Below are positions 1 through 6,176 of a DNA stretch of 7,802 nt, in pieces. Position 1 is the first letter of the stretch; every line of letters begins with the position of its first letter. The notes below the pieces were generated by a model. It saw only the letters and a list, made by a program, of their open reading frames with translations, was not told where the DNA came from and searched no databases. Source of the DNA: Cyanobacteria bacterium UBA11153 (GTDB lineage Bacteria; Cyanobacteriota; Cyanobacteriia; Cyanobacteriales; Coleofasciculaceae); contig DOIX01000235.1 in NCBI GenBank assembly GCA_003511885.1, forward strand, positions 1-7,802, given 5' to 3'. The position numbers and the translations under genes are program-made.

Positions 1-17
1 GGAATTTTTCTGATTCT

Positions 18-50
18 TGGTAAGAACTTAACTTGCTATTTATCTTACCA
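18..50. repeat. inverted repeat upstream of purM
   Basis: TGGTAAGA (18-25) is the perfect reverse complement of TCTTACCA (43-50), with a 17-nt loop. No T-tract follows, so it is not a classical intrinsic terminator. It could mark the end of an unseen upstream gene or sit in the purM promoter or leader. A weak promoter-like pair, TTGGTA (17-22) and TATCTT (41-46) with an 18-nt spacer, overlaps it. Function is not established. Confidence 0.45.
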
Positions 51-52
51 TA

Positions 53-150
53 AGCTAATGGCTAATAGCTAATCGCCGAACCGAAAAAGATTGCCCTAAC
101 CAATTAGCAATTAGCAATTAGGAATTAGCAATTAGCAATTAGCCATTAAC
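53..150. repeat. AATTAGC heptamer array within a two-armed inverted repeat
   Basis: Positions 102-143 are six consecutive 7-nt units: AATTAGC five times, with AATTAGG as the third. A degenerate seventh unit, CATTAAC, lies at 144-150. The segment 54-77 is nearly the reverse complement of 127-150 (20 of 24 positions pair), so the whole element could form a long AT-rich hairpin. This matches the short tandemly repeated heptamers known from cyanobacterial intergenic DNA. A related two-armed copy occurs at 5067-5130. It lies directly before purM and would be in its 5' leader if the promoter is upstream. Confidence 0.85.
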
Positions 151-211
151 AAATTTGTCCCAACTTACGTTAAAATACCTTGGCAAACCTCTAGATTGTA
201 AGTTCTGTGGG

Positions 212-1267
212 ATGGATTATCGAGAAGCTGGTGTCGATGTTGAAGCTGGTAGAGCCTTTGTTGAAGGCATCCGCAATTTAGTGCAAAGTACCCATAGGGC
301 GGAAGTATTGGGTAAATTCGGTGGTTTTAGTGGTGCTTTTCAGTTACCGACGGGGTATCGGGAACCTGTTTTAGTATCTGGCACTGATGGCGTGGGTACT
401 AAATTGAAAATCGCTCAAATCCTCAACCGTCATGACACGGTTGGGATAGACTTGGTGGCAATGTGTGTCAATGATGTTTTAACTTGTGGGGCACAACCAC
501 TATTTTTCTTGGATTATCTGGCGACAGGGAAACTCAATTCAGCACAATTGACTGAAGTGGTTTCTGGTATTGCGCGAGGTTGTCGGATGGCGGGCTGTGC
601 TTTGCTGGGAGGGGAAACGGCAGAAATGCCTGGTTTCTATCAATCAGGAGAATACGATTTGGCAGGATTTTGCGTGGGGATTGTGGAAAAGAGTAAAATC
701 TTAGATGGTTCTCAGGTGCAAGTAGGCGATGCGATCGTTGGTCTGGCAAGTCAGGGGGTTCACAGTAACGGATTTAGCTTAGTGCGGAAAATAGTTCAGG
801 AGACTGTAGCTAAGGTGGGGGATGAAGGAGGGGAACTTTTAAATCCTTGGCATACCTGCCCGGAATTGCTGGGGGGTAAAAGTTTGGCAGAAGTTTTACT
901 GACACCGACTCAGATTTACGTTAAACCTGTTTTGGATGCCCTAGCTGCTGGAATGGAAATTCACGGGATGGCGCACATCACTGGTGGAGGTATACCAGAG
1001 AATCTACCTCGTTGTTTGGGTGCGGGTAAATCCGTAGAAATAGATACTAGTAGCTGGGTAGTGCCACCAATTTTTCAGTGGTTAGCTGAGACAGGGAACA
1101 TTAGTGAGGAGGAAATGTTTAATACTTTTAATATGGGGATTGGTTTTGCGATCGCACTGCCATCAGCTAAAGCAGAGGAATCTCGTCAATGGTTTGAGTC
1201 ACAAGGCATTGCGGCTTATACTATCGGAATTGCGATCGATGGGAATGGCACTGTTGTAACTGTATAA
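212..1267 (+). CDS. purM: phosphoribosylformylglycinamidine cyclo-ligase (AIR synthetase)
   Basis: PurM makes 5-aminoimidazole ribonucleotide from FGAM and ATP, the ring-closing fifth step of de novo purine synthesis in the cytoplasm. The 351-residue protein has the full family signature: the FGGFSG segment (36-41), the ATP-binding stretch [10 protein letters not shown] (56-65), the [17 protein letters not shown] core (86-102), GGETAEMPG (133-141), [13 protein letters not shown] (181-193), [13 protein letters not shown] (255-267) and FNMGIGF (306-312). The frame is open upstream to a TTG at 155, but those 19 codons overlap the end of the repeat array. The ATG at 212 gives the N-terminus [10 protein letters not shown] expected of cyanobacterial PurM, so I chose it; no strong ribosome binding site is visible. 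It stands alone here, with no purN or other pur gene beside it. The gene is intact. Confidence 0.96.
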   Translation: MDYREAGVDVEAGRAFVEGIRNLVQSTHRAEVLGKFGGFSGAFQLPTGYREPVLVSGTDGVGTKLKIAQILNRHDTVGIDLVAMCVNDVLTCGAQPLFFLDYLATGKLNSAQLTEVVSGIARGCRMAGCALLGGETAEMPGFYQSGEYDLAGFCVGIVEKSKILDGSQVQVGDAIVGLASQGVHSNGFSLVRKIVQETVAKVGDEGGELLNPWHTCPELLGGKSLAEVLLTPTQIYVKPVLDALAAGMEIHGMAHITGGGIPENLPRCLGAGKSVEIDTSSWVVPPIFQWLAETGNISEEEMFNTFNMGIGFAIALPSAKAEESRQWFESQGIAAYTIGIAIDGNGTVVTV

Positions 1268-1290
1268 GATTTACTTCTATTGAAACCTCT

Positions 1291-1317
1291 CCCGGTTCCG
1301 CTTACGCTCAAACCGGG
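1291..1317. terminator. GC-rich inverted repeat between convergent purM and CDF genes
   Basis: CCCGGTT (1291-1297) pairs perfectly with AACCGGG (1311-1317) around a 13-nt loop. It sits 23 nt after the purM stop and 91 nt beyond the stop of the opposing CDF gene, where a shared terminator would be expected. Neither side carries a T-run, so it may instead be a fragment of a dispersed palindromic repeat. Terminator function is only an inference. Confidence 0.35.
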
Positions 1318-1408
1318 ATATTCCTCAGAATCTTTATCTAGCTTGTCGCTCATCTAATGAATGATAGGGAAATAGTTTATCGCATCTGTATAAATTAAAA
1401 ACTCTTAA

Positions 1409-2329
1409 TTAATTGCAACAATTCTTTTGTTCGCAAGGAAATAGAATATCCCCCGTTTCTATCTGAATTGTGGAGTGTTCAATGCCAAATTTATTGTGTA
1501 ATTCCATTGTAATTCTGGATAAGAAAGCATCGCCAGGGTTTCCTGTCAGCATGACTAAGTGGGTAGTGAGTGCAGTTTCGGTGGTACTCATCGCCCAAAT
1601 ATGCAAGTCGTGTACTTCAATTACACCGGGAATTTCTGCTAGATAAGTCCGTACTGCTAAGGGTTCAATTTCTTCTGGTACAGCATCTAAAGCTAAATTA
1701 ACCGAGTCTCGCAGCAACTCCCAAGTACCGACTACAATTACTGCCACAATAATCAAACTGACAACAGGATCGAACCATTTTAAGCCTGTAATCAAAATCG
1801 CAATCCCAGCTAATACTACTCCTAAAGAAACTAGTGCATCGCCTGCCATGTGGAGGAATGCTCCTTTAATATTCAAGTCTCTCTCTTTGCCTGACATGAA
1901 CATTAAAGCAGTAATGCCATTAATAATAATTCCCACAATAGCAACACCAATTATTGTATTTCCACTGACTGAAGTTGGGTTACTCAAGCGTTGGATAGCT
2001 TCCCAAGCAATAGCACCCATCGCCATTAGCAGAAAGCTAGCATTGATGAGGGCAGCCAAAATAGATGAACGACGAAACCCATAAGTGTAGCGTTGTGTAG
2101 GGGGACGACGTACCAACCAACTCGCTATCCATGCTAAAATCAGCCCAAGGACATCGCTCAGATTGTGTCCCGCATCGGCGAGTAAGGCAAGGGAGTTGCT
2201 GAGGAAACCAAATACGGCTTCAACTCCGACAAAGCCAACATTGAGGGTAATTCCGACAATAAAGGCGCGGTTGTAATTGGCTGGAGAGTGGTGATGATGA
2301 TGATGTTCATGCCCGTGGTGATGCGTCAT
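1409..2329 (-). CDS. CDF-family zinc exporter (CzcD/ZitB type)
   Basis: This is a cation diffusion facilitator, an inner-membrane metal/proton antiporter that exports Zn2+ and related divalent metals. The 306-residue protein starts with a His-rich tail (nine His among residues 3-14). Six membrane segments follow. The transport-site residues are visible as H55 and D59 (HNLSD) in the second segment and H160 and D164 (HMAGD) in the fifth. This HD-HD pattern is typical of zinc-preferring members. The cytoplasmic C-terminal domain (about 215-295) has HDLHIWAMS (240-248), and the protein ends with a Cys cluster (C299, C304, C305). The ATG at 2329 places the His tail at the N-terminus, as usual for this family. 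It lies 24 nt after the EI24-like gene on the same strand and is probably co-transcribed with it. No metal-sensor gene is nearby. CzcD-like is safe; the exact metal is inferred. Confidence 0.93.
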   Translation of the reverse strand: MTHHHGHEHHHHHHSPANYNRAFIVGITLNVGFVGVEAVFGFLSNSLALLADAGHNLSDVLGLILAWIASWLVRRPPTQRYTYGFRRSSILAALINASFLLMAMGAIAWEAIQRLSNPTSVSGNTIIGVAIVGIIINGITALMFMSGKERDLNIKGAFLHMAGDALVSLGVVLAGIAILITGLKWFDPVVSLIIVAVIVVGTWELLRDSVNLALDAVPEEIEPLAVRTYLAEIPGVIEVHDLHIWAMSTTETALTTHLVMLTGNPGDAFLSRITMELHNKFGIEHSTIQIETGDILFPCEQKNCCN

Positions 2330-2353
2330 ATTAATAGTTTTTGTGGGATAAAA

Positions 2354-3193
2354 TTAGGATTGATGATTCTGTTGCAGTGCAACAGAAAACTTAGTTTTTG
2401 GCAAAACGCGATCGCAAACAAACAAAGTCCCCGATGCCACACAAATCGGAATAGTCACTAAATTCAAAAAAGGCAGAATCATCAACCCAGTACAGACTAA
2501 ACTAAAACTAGCAGTAGCCGGGAAACTGCCCCAGACAATGCCCAACTTATCCCGAAACCGCAAGCGACGGCGCTCCAAAGGCGAATCCAGAAAATCCAGA
2601 CAGACAATTGTGCCCGCCAAAACAAGTCCGCCAACCGTTGCGATCGCAGTGCCAATTCCTGGGATAATATTCACCAGCGTTAACAATATCCCCACTCCTG
2701 CTACCAAGGCTAATTTTTTCAATTCAAATAAAATTGCCCTGCCAATATCGCGGACAATTCCTACCTCAATATTCTGGACTTTACCAGTGCGTAACTTCTC
2801 CACTTGTTCCGAAAGTTGTCCATACCAAGGCGCACCCAATAACCCGCAAAATTGTACCAATAAAAAACCGATTAGCAGTAGCAAACCCAAAATTAGCAGC
2901 AAATTCAGTAACCAGCCCACACCAGTTGCCAAGAAAGTTAAGAAACTTAACCAAGCTGGCAAAGACGCAATTGCACCTTGTAACCAAACCGATAAACTCG
3001 CCGTTAAATCCTCAACCTCCTGCAAACCCCAAAACAGCAAAACACCATAGAGGGCAGTACCCACAACTACATTTACTATAATCGGTGCGATTGTATAACT
3101 CCACAGATGAGGGTTGCGGATGAACAAACCCACCACGCGAAAGGGGTAAGTAGCCCCTGCCAGTAATCCACATTCATTCAATACTTTACTCAT
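2354..3193 (-). CDS. EI24/CysZ-like integral membrane protein
   Basis: The 279-residue protein has several hydrophobic segments (roughly 33-57, 82-118, 161-198 and 228-257) and resembles the EI24 domain family, which includes the bacterial sulfate permease CysZ. Supporting motifs are an N-terminal GATYPFRVVGLFIRNPHLW segment, LLGAPWYGQLSEQVEKLRTG (118-137), a PGIGTA turn (178-183) and the charged DSPLERRRLRFRDKLG stretch (203-218), which matches a conserved loop of the family. Its substrate is unknown; sulfate uptake is not supported by neighbouring cys genes. The ATG at 3193 follows GTGGAAG directly. It is the first gene of a probable two-gene unit with the CDF exporter. Its promoter region (3194-3290) is filled with heptamer repeats. 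Confidence 0.82.
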   Translation of the reverse strand: MSKVLNECGLLAGATYPFRVVGLFIRNPHLWSYTIAPIIVNVVVGTALYGVLLFWGLQEVEDLTASLSVWLQGAIASLPAWLSFLTFLATGVGWLLNLLLILGLLLLIGFLLVQFCGLLGAPWYGQLSEQVEKLRTGKVQNIEVGIVRDIGRAILFELKKLALVAGVGILLTLVNIIPGIGTAIATVGGLVLAGTIVCLDFLDSPLERRRLRFRDKLGIVWGSFPATASFSLVCTGLMILPFLNLVTIPICVASGTLFVCDRVLPKTKFSVALQQNHQS

Positions 3194-3224
3194 CTTCCAC
3201 TAGAGCAGTAATATCAATAATAAG

Positions 3225-3287
3225 GTTAAAGGTTAGAAGTTAGAAGTTAGAGGTAGGAATTTAGAGGTTAGAGATTGGAGACTAGAG
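3225..3287. repeat. GTTAGAA/GTTAGAG heptamer array, nine units
   Basis: Nine consecutive 7-nt units run without a phase break: GTTAAAG, GTTAGAA, GTTAGAA, GTTAGAG, GTAGGAA, TTTAGAG, GTTAGAG, ATTGGAG, ACTAGAG. The core units are near-identical and the edges have drifted. The array occupies the divergent gap between the EI24-like gene and the small hypothetical gene, so it overlaps likely promoter space. It is a cyanobacterial short tandem repeat with a unit different from the one before purM. Confidence 0.85.
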
Positions 3288-3320
3288 CTGAAAAACTCTA
3301 TTGTCAAACTCCAAACTCTC

Positions 3321-3364
3321 TGTCTCACTCCCCACTTCGGCATCCGCTGTCCCACTCCCCACTC
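3321..3364. repeat. 17-bp direct repeat around CACTCCCCACT
   Basis: The 17-mer at 3321-3337 and the 17-mer at 3348-3364 agree at 15 of 17 positions and share the core CACTCCCCACT. Their starts are 27 nt apart. The second copy ends 3 nt before the ATG at 3368. This low-complexity repeat argues that the longer open frame back to a TTG at 3275 is not coding. Confidence 0.7.
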
Positions 3365-3367
3365 AAG

Positions 3368-3751
3368 ATGAAACCAAAATTTAAGAATATTGTAGCTTGG
3401 CAACAGGCAGAAATGCTACTACAACCTGCTTTAATCAGAATTGTAGATCTGATTCGCCAAGAGTTAGATAAAACCAACTGGAAAGCCACCTATAATGATG
3501 TTCAAATACCCATACCAGGACATGAACTATGCCTAGAAAAACCCAACCATCAACTGTGCGTTAATTTGTGGGATCTTTGTTTTCAAGTCTGTTTCCGGGA
3601 CTTTCTGCCAGTACATTCAGAACAAGAAGCTCAAGAAGTTGACATCGACACTGGCTTAATTGATGAATCAGGTGAAGTAGATTGGCATTCTTTGGATCTC
3701 AAAGCCCAAAAGTTAATAGCAGAAATATTTGCTGATTTTGCCGCTATTTAA
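3368..3751 (+). CDS. conserved-looking cyanobacterial protein of unknown function
   Basis: This is a 127-residue soluble, acidic protein with no membrane segment or signal peptide. The first third (about 4-33) is a probable amphipathic helix, and the middle has the pattern WDLCFQVCFRDFLPVHSE. The C-terminal half is strongly acidic (QEVDIDTGLIDESGEVDW) and ends in a helix. Cysteines are sparse and show no obvious metal-site spacing. It resembles small uncharacterised proteins I associate with cyanobacteria, but I cannot name a domain. The open frame continues upstream to a TTG at 3275, but that part is repeat sequence, so I start at the ATG at 3368. No clear ribosome binding site is present. 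It diverges from the EI24-like gene, and its partners are unknown. Confidence 0.75.
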   Translation: MKPKFKNIVAWQQAEMLLQPALIRIVDLIRQELDKTNWKATYNDVQIPIPGHELCLEKPNHQLCVNLWDLCFQVCFRDFLPVHSEQEAQEVDIDTGLIDESGEVDWHSLDLKAQKLIAEIFADFAAI

Positions 3752-3757
3752 AATTTA

Positions 3758-3814
3758 CCTCAAAAGTCAATCAACTCTCGTGGTAGAGATAGTTGGGAAT
3801 TCTGAGTTTTGAGG
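3758..3814. terminator. nested inverted repeat after the small hypothetical gene
   Basis: CCTCAAAA (3758-3765) pairs with TTTTGAGG (3807-3814). Inside it CAACTCTC (3772-3779) pairs with GAG plus AGTTG (3786-3795) across a 2-nt bulge and a 6-nt loop. It starts 7 nt after the stop codon, a good place for a terminator, but no T-run follows. It also overlaps the 3' end of the possible minus-strand ORF at 3771-3911. Confidence 0.35.
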
Positions 3815-3911
3815 GTTTAATTATCGCAAATCCTCCATCGTTATTGACATCAATAACATCATGAAGCGAGCCGAGAAGCATTACTTCATCAAGGCTTTGA
3901 TTTACCGCCAA
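3771..3911 (-). CDS. possible small ORF or gene remnant, unknown function
   Basis: On the minus strand a frame of 46 codons runs from a TTG (3909-3911) to TGA (3771-3773); an in-frame TGA at 3918-3920 closes it upstream. An ATG lies at codon 11. The translation is protein-like rather than low complexity, with segments SLDEVMLLGSLHDVIDV, NNDGGFAIIKPSKL and RIPNYLYHES. The segment DVNNDG has the spacing of a calcium-loop start, but the ORF is too short to call an EF-hand. No ribosome binding site is evident. It may be a real small protein, the surviving 3' part of a decayed gene, or chance. I do not recognise it. Confidence 0.22.
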   Translation of the reverse strand: MAVNQSLDEVMLLGSLHDVIDVNNDGGFAIIKPSKLRIPNYLYHES

Positions 3912-3996
3912 AAACAGTCAACTGTCCGCTCAAAATCCCCCTTACCCATTTACCCCTTCGCTCATTAATTCCTTATTCCCCTAACAAAGCTAAGAT

Positions 3997-5058
3997 ATGA
4001 CGATCGCAAACCTGCAAGATATACAGCGCCGTAACGGAGCAACATTTGAAGTCATTAATGAGGTGATGGTTCCCGTAAGTTTCGGTAACGATGCTTTAGC
4101 AATAGATGCAGCACGCCAAGGAGTTGCCCTAGCTGACTTATCTCATTGGGGACTCCTGAAAATTTCTGATAGCGATAGACTGAGGTTTTTACATAACCAA
4201 AGTACCAATAATTTTCAGATCCTTAAACCTGGGGAGGGTTGCGATACAGTTTTTGTAACATCAACAGCTCGCACCATTGACTTAGTAACAGCTTACGTGA
4301 CAGAAGATGCCGTTTTAGTTATCATATCTCCTCAGCGGCGGGAGGAAATTATCAAATGGCTAGATCGTTATCTTTTTCCGATGGATCGAGTGATTTTGAC
4401 GGATCTATATCAAAAAAATATTACCTTTAATTTAATTGGATCTGAAAGCGATAGCATATTAACAAAATTGGGCGTGCCATTGCCGATTGGGGATGGTTAT
4501 GCCAGTCATCAGTTACTAACTGTCAACGATTTAGAGGTACGAGTGGCTATAGGGAACGGATTAGGACTACCAGGATATACTTTAATTGCGGCAGCTCCTG
4601 ATGGTGCAAAGCTTTGGGAGACATTAACAGAAGCAGGGGCAACACCCATGGGCGATCGCGTTTGGCAGGAATTGCGCATTGCACAAGGACGACCATTTCC
4701 TGATTGCGAATTGACTGAAGATTATAATCCTTTAGAAGCAGGTTTGTGGAAAACTATTTCTTTCAATAAGGGATGTTATATTGGTCAGGAAACTATTGCC
4801 AGATTAAATACCTATAAAGGCGTGAAACAAAGACTCTGGGGTATCCGCCTTCAAGCACCTGCTCAACCAGGAACAATTATTACTGTCGATGATGATAAAG
4901 TTGGTAAGCTAACTAGTGTTACTGAAACTGATTCTGGTATTTTTGGTTTAGCCTATATTCGCACCAAAGCCGGAGGTATCGGTTTGAAGGTTAAGGTGGG
5001 AGATATTGAAGGTGAAATTGTGGATGTGCCTTTTTTAACTCATGAATATTTCTCTTAA
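3997..5058 (+). CDS. ygfZ: YgfZ/GcvT-family folate-binding protein, Fe-S cluster maintenance
   Basis: YgfZ is a tetrahydrofolate-dependent protein needed for making or repairing certain Fe-S enzymes; it is related to GcvT but is not part of the glycine cleavage system. The 353-residue protein has the GcvT-type N-terminal fold (about 15-240), including VALADLSHWGLLKISDSDRL (43-62) and RFLHNQSTNNF (63-73). The decisive YgfZ signature KGCYIGQE is at 258-265, with the conserved Cys260, followed by RLNTYKGVKQRLWG. A C-terminal barrel domain (about 280-345) follows. The KGC-x-x-GQE motif separates it from true aminomethyltransferases. The ATG at 3997 gives a full-length family member; only a weak AAG lies before it. 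It is monocistronic here, with a repeat-derived hairpin just downstream. Intact. Confidence 0.92.
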   Translation: MTIANLQDIQRRNGATFEVINEVMVPVSFGNDALAIDAARQGVALADLSHWGLLKISDSDRLRFLHNQSTNNFQILKPGEGCDTVFVTSTARTIDLVTAYVTEDAVLVIISPQRREEIIKWLDRYLFPMDRVILTDLYQKNITFNLIGSESDSILTKLGVPLPIGDGYASHQLLTVNDLEVRVAIGNGLGLPGYTLIAAAPDGAKLWETLTEAGATPMGDRVWQELRIAQGRPFPDCELTEDYNPLEAGLWKTISFNKGCYIGQETIARLNTYKGVKQRLWGIRLQAPAQPGTIITVDDDKVGKLTSVTETDSGIFGLAYIRTKAGGIGLKVKVGDIEGEIVDVPFLTHEYFS

Positions 5059-5066
5059 CATCACAT

Positions 5067-5134
5067 AGCTAATGGCTAATCGCTAATGGAGGTATCGAGA
5101 AGTTTAAAAATTACCAATTAGCCATTAGCCTTTT
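5067..5134. repeat. second copy of the two-armed repeat; possible ygfZ terminator
   Basis: GCTAATGGCTAAT (5068-5080) is the perfect 13-bp reverse complement of ATTAGCCATTAGC (5117-5129), and TTTT follows at 5131-5134. The hairpin begins 9 nt after the ygfZ stop and lies between convergent genes, so it may act as a terminator, although the stem is AT-rich and the loop is 36 nt. The left arm (5067-5089) matches 53-75 upstream of purM at 21 of 23 positions, and 13 bases of the right arm (5115-5127) match 136-148. It therefore belongs to a dispersed family. Confidence 0.7.
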
Positions 5135-5182
5135 ATCGCAACTGAATCTGCAGTTAAGACATTCTAAATTCCTCTTTCAAAA

Positions 5183-5893
5183 TTAAGGCATAACCCTCAA
5201 TCCACCGCGACAGGTAAGTTCTCCTGGATTGAGAATAAGTTCCTCAATGTCCACTTCAGGACCGAGATCGATGGTAAAACCATCTAAGATTATAGGTAGT
5301 TGGTTGGAGGATAACTGAATATGTAGGGGATTTAGTTCCAGAGTATGGGGTGTCGTCAAGAGCAAACCAGCACAAATTGTGACCGATGTCGTTTTTATGG
5401 TATCCTGAGTGAAGATACCACTTAAGGTGATGTGACCTGTATCGATCTCGATCTTTTGCCAATGGATTGGTTGGGAGGAAAAATCCTGCGGTGGGTAGAG
5501 ATCCCCGGCTTTAAGGAATGTATCCAGTAAATCGTTGAGCGCGTTCGATAATAAGGGAGAAGTAAGAGAAGCTTCCAAATCCTTTGCCAGAAGTAGAAGT
5601 TTACCACAAACCGGGATCGGTTCTAAAAGGCGGAGGGGTTTACCTTTGAACACCTCACGTAGATTGCCGCGAATATTAGTCCCTTCTAACTGAATCTCAG
5701 TTAAATGGAGTCCTTGATAGATAGCGCGGCTAGCAGCAATTGAGACGGAGGGAATATAACCAGTCAGGATTTCGCGATCGCCCCCTTGAATCTTAAACTG
5801 TAAGGATTCTACCTCTTCCACCTGCGATCGCAACCACAACCGCACCGCTGGCGAGATAACCGAACTAATAATATGGCTTTTTTTACTTTTCAA
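5183..5893 (-). CDS. DUF2993 (LmeA-like) family protein
   Basis: This 236-residue protein resembles the DUF2993 family, whose characterised actinobacterial member LmeA binds phospholipids; the role in cyanobacteria is not defined. Visible family features are SPAVRLWLRSQVEEVESLQFKIQGGDREIL (14-43), the GYIPSVSIAASRAIYQGLHLTEIQLEG segment (45-71) and the GNLREVFKGKPLRLLEPIPV stretch (76-95). After these come alternating beta-type segments, and the end is LTCRGGLRV. No signal peptide or membrane segment is seen. The start is unusual: no ATG exists near the 5' end, an in-frame TGA lies 36 nt upstream, and TTG (5893-5891) gives the expected N-terminus. A GTG inside SPAVRLW is an alternative but would trim conserved sequence. 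It converges on ygfZ and diverges from the pseudouridine synthase gene. Confidence 0.82.
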   Translation of the reverse strand: MKSKKSHIISSVISPAVRLWLRSQVEEVESLQFKIQGGDREILTGYIPSVSIAASRAIYQGLHLTEIQLEGTNIRGNLREVFKGKPLRLLEPIPVCGKLLLLAKDLEASLTSPLLSNALNDLLDTFLKAGDLYPPQDFSSQPIHWQKIEIDTGHITLSGIFTQDTIKTTSVTICAGLLLTTPHTLELNPLHIQLSSNQLPIILDGFTIDLGPEVDIEELILNPGELTCRGGLRVMP

Positions 5894-5907
5894 GGCTGGT
5901 GTTAGTG

Positions 5908-5921
5908 AGTTATCAGTTATC
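5908..5921. repeat. short AGTTATC heptamer duplication
   Basis: AGTTATC occurs twice in tandem (5908-5914 and 5915-5921), just upstream of the DUF2993 start. It is too short to be significant alone, but it fits the 7-bp repeat habit of this window and differs by two bases from the AGTTGAC unit at the right edge. Confidence 0.5.
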
Positions 5922-5983
5922 CGTCATATATTAGCGGTAGCTATTTCTTGACAAAGGAGTCATGATTAATTACGAATAGCCAC

Positions 5984-6010
5984 TTGCAATTATCCCCATT
6001 CCTGTAATAT
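5984..6010 (+). promoter_or_regulatory. candidate promoter of the pseudouridine synthase operon
   Basis: TTGCAA (5984-5989) and TAATAT (6005-6010) form a -35/-10-like pair, though the 15-nt spacer is short. A better -35, TTGACA, lies at 5948-5953 but has no good -10 at 16-18 nt. Either would leave a leader of about 150-200 nt before the gene at 6177. Assigned by eye only. Confidence 0.25.
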
Positions 6011-6060
6011 TTGTACATAGTCTAGATATTTCGGTACGGTCAGGTCGTGTATGGCTTTGA

Positions 6061-6159
6061 GTTACGGCGGCAGGTTACCCCTCAGCTCACCCCGACTGGG
6101 TTGGGTAAATTTCTCGATGGTAGGATACCGCACCGCCATTCTCTGGAGCAACTAGCCAG
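6061..6159 (+). promoter_or_regulatory. candidate structured leader upstream of the RsuA/RluB gene
   Basis: Several complementary segments nest in this GC-rich stretch. GGCGG (6066-6070) pairs with CCGCC (6133-6137) and encloses two arms. One is TTACCC (6075-6080) with GGGTAA (6103-6108), capped by ACCC (6089-6092) with GGGT (6098-6101). The other is GGTA-GGA-TACC (6119-6129). A further small hairpin, CTGG (6143-6146) with CCAG (6156-6159), ends 5 nt before the ribosome binding site. This could be a three-way-junction 5' leader, but short helices also arise by chance, and I match it to no known riboswitch. Confidence 0.3.
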
Positions 6160-6164
6160 TTATC

Positions 6165-6169
6165 AGGAG
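6165..6169 (+). promoter_or_regulatory. ribosome binding site of the pseudouridine synthase gene
   Basis: AGGAG lies 7 nt before the ATG at 6177. This supports that start and is one of the few clear Shine-Dalgarno sites in the window. Confidence 0.8.
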
Positions 6170-6176
6170 TTTAGCC

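Larger units (their letters stand above)
1148..5831. repeat. six HIP1 octamers (GCGATCGC)
   Basis: Perfect copies of the palindrome GCGATCGC are at 1148-1155, 2408-2415, 2640-2647, 4652-4659, 5774-5781 and 5824-5831, all inside coding regions. Near-copies with one end base changed occur, for example at 1235 and 6317. HIP1 is a well-known over-represented octamer of many cyanobacterial genomes. The entry spans the first to the last site; the sites themselves are only 8 bp each. Confidence 0.9.

Noticed and set aside
155..211. N-terminal extension of purM to the TTG at 155
   Set aside because: It overlaps the tail of the repeat region, and the residues before MDYREAGV are not part of the PurM family pattern.
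2538..3050. 170-codon plus-strand ORF opposite the EI24-like gene
   Set aside because: It is antisense to a clear membrane protein gene, and its Lys/Ser/Pro-rich translation is what an antisense hydrophobic frame gives.
3275..3367. N-terminal extension of the small hypothetical protein to the TTG at 3275
   Set aside because: It translates heptamer and CACTCCCCACT repeats into low-complexity Ser/Pro/His sequence. The ATG at 3368 is better.
3861..3889. ATGAAG/CTTCAT inverted repeat in the gap before ygfZ
   Set aside because: Only 6 bp with a 17-nt loop, and it falls within the possible small ORF; chance is likely.
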